Source of the DNA: Phycisphaerae bacterium
Lineage (GTDB): Bacteria > Planctomycetota > Phycisphaerae > UBA1845 > UTPLA1
Length of the DNA: 6,727 nt
Assembly (NCBI GenBank): GCA_016935885.1
Contig: JAFGQA010000468.1
Location: 1 to 6,727, forward strand
Direction of reading: 5' to 3'
Shown here in pieces: positions 6,454 through 6,727 of this stretch (the stretch's first letter is position 1; each line of letters begins with the position of its first letter). The translations under genes and the position numbers were made by a program. The notes beneath the pieces are model-generated. The model was not told where the DNA came from. It saw nothing but the letters and a program-made list of their open reading frames with translations, and did not search any database.

Positions 6454-6640
6454 TGCGAGAATCCCTTCGCGCATCCACATGCGGCTGGAATGCGGGCGGC
6501 TGGTGCGAGAATCCCTTCTCGCATCCACATCCGGCGGGAATCCTTTCCCACAGAGCGGCTGGTGCGAGAATCCCTTCTCGCATCCACATACGGCTGGTGC
6601 GAGAATCCCTTCGCGGCTGGCCGCTGGTGCGAGAATCGCG
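6446..6640. repeat. Array of palindromic (hairpin) repeat units
   Basis: Three 35-bp units (6446-6480, 6496-6530, 6555-6589) are identical except one base in the first. Each contains TGCGAGAATCCCTTCTCGCA, an 8-bp perfect stem with a TCCC loop; in unit 1 the right arm is TTCGCGCA, one mismatch. Two shortened units follow (6591-6620 and 6621-6640), having lost some or all of the right arm. Between units 2 and 3 lies another small palindrome, GGGAA-TCCT-TTCCC (6536-6549). Spacing is irregular (15, 24 and 1 bp between the first units). The minus frame through the units reads a repetitive REGILAPAA-type peptide with no sign of being a real protein. It resembles REP/BIME-like intergenic palindromes. 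Confidence 0.85.
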
Positions 6641-6727
6641 GCTAGCCCGGATTATTCATACTCACTGGCTGTTTTACGACCTCCTTGCGGGGTAAGCTAC
6701 GGTTGTAACACGACTTAGCCCCAGACA
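6641..6727. other. Unassigned right-end sequence, locally AT-richer
   Basis: After the hairpin array the sequence becomes GCTAGC followed by CCGGATTATTCATAC and a stretch with no open frame of interest. On the minus strand it includes AAGGAGGTCG, a strong ribosome-site-like motif, but the nearest downstream ATG (6660-6658) opens no convincing gene. It could be the end of an insertion sequence or another genomic repeat lying mostly outside the window. No firm identification is possible. Confidence 0.3.

Noticed and set aside
6288..6587. 100-residue N-terminal extension of the tandem glycosyltransferase
   Set aside because: It would translate the hairpin array and the 92-bp repeat (MWMREGILAPAA-type repeats). 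The ATG at 6287 has a ribosome site, and family-like sequence begins exactly there.
6446..6640. CRISPR array
   Set aside because: The units are palindromic, intervals are 1 to 24 bp and irregular, and no equal-length unique spacers or cas genes are present.
6641..6727. Fragment of a 16S rRNA 3' end, suggested by CCTCCTT and GTAACA-like bits
   Set aside because: The anti-Shine-Dalgarno-like CCTCCTT is not in the conserved rRNA context and the rest does not fit the conserved 3' minor domain.

Overview
The window is GC-rich bacterial DNA holding two large convergent genes between repeat-rich, non-coding flanks. Nothing in it fixes the taxon. Large glycosyltransferase fusion genes, long gene-poor flanks and self-complementary GC-rich intergenic motifs (CTCGCGCT/AGCGCGAG type) are compatible with Planctomycetota or a similar large-genome environmental bacterium, but that is a weak impression.

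Layout. Bases 1-554 are non-coding. They hold one arm of a 92-bp inverted repeat (1-92), a 203-bp MITE-like element (178-380) with perfect 15-bp terminal inverted repeats and 9-bp target-site duplications, a good sigma70-type promoter (408-436) and a 10-bp direct repeat in the leader (483-507). Bases 555-4058 (+) encode a 1167-residue fusion: class I SAM methyltransferase, long coiled coil, basic linker, CgeB-like glycosyltransferase and a GT2-like C-terminal domain. Bases 4050-6287 (-) encode a 745-residue protein with two tandem GT4/GT-B-type glycosyltransferase domains. The two genes overlap tail to tail by 9 bp. Bases 6288-6361 carry the promoter and ribosome binding site of the minus-strand gene. 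Bases 6362-6453 are the second arm of the 92-bp repeat. Bases 6446-6640 are an array of about five hairpin-forming units, and 6641-6727 is unassigned sequence.

How it may work together. Both proteins look like cytoplasmic enzymes that build or modify a surface glycan (O-antigen, exopolysaccharide, or glycosylated surface or appendage protein): one joins methylation and sugar transfer in one chain, the other has two sugar-transfer modules. This is inference from domain content; acceptor and sugars cannot be read from the sequence.

The most notable signal is non-coding. The inner ends of the 92-bp repeats begin with nearly the same sequence as the ends of the MITE-like element (GGGTCC-A/G-TGACA). 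Three sites of one apparent non-autonomous repeat family therefore surround the gene pair, and one lies just upstream of each predicted promoter.
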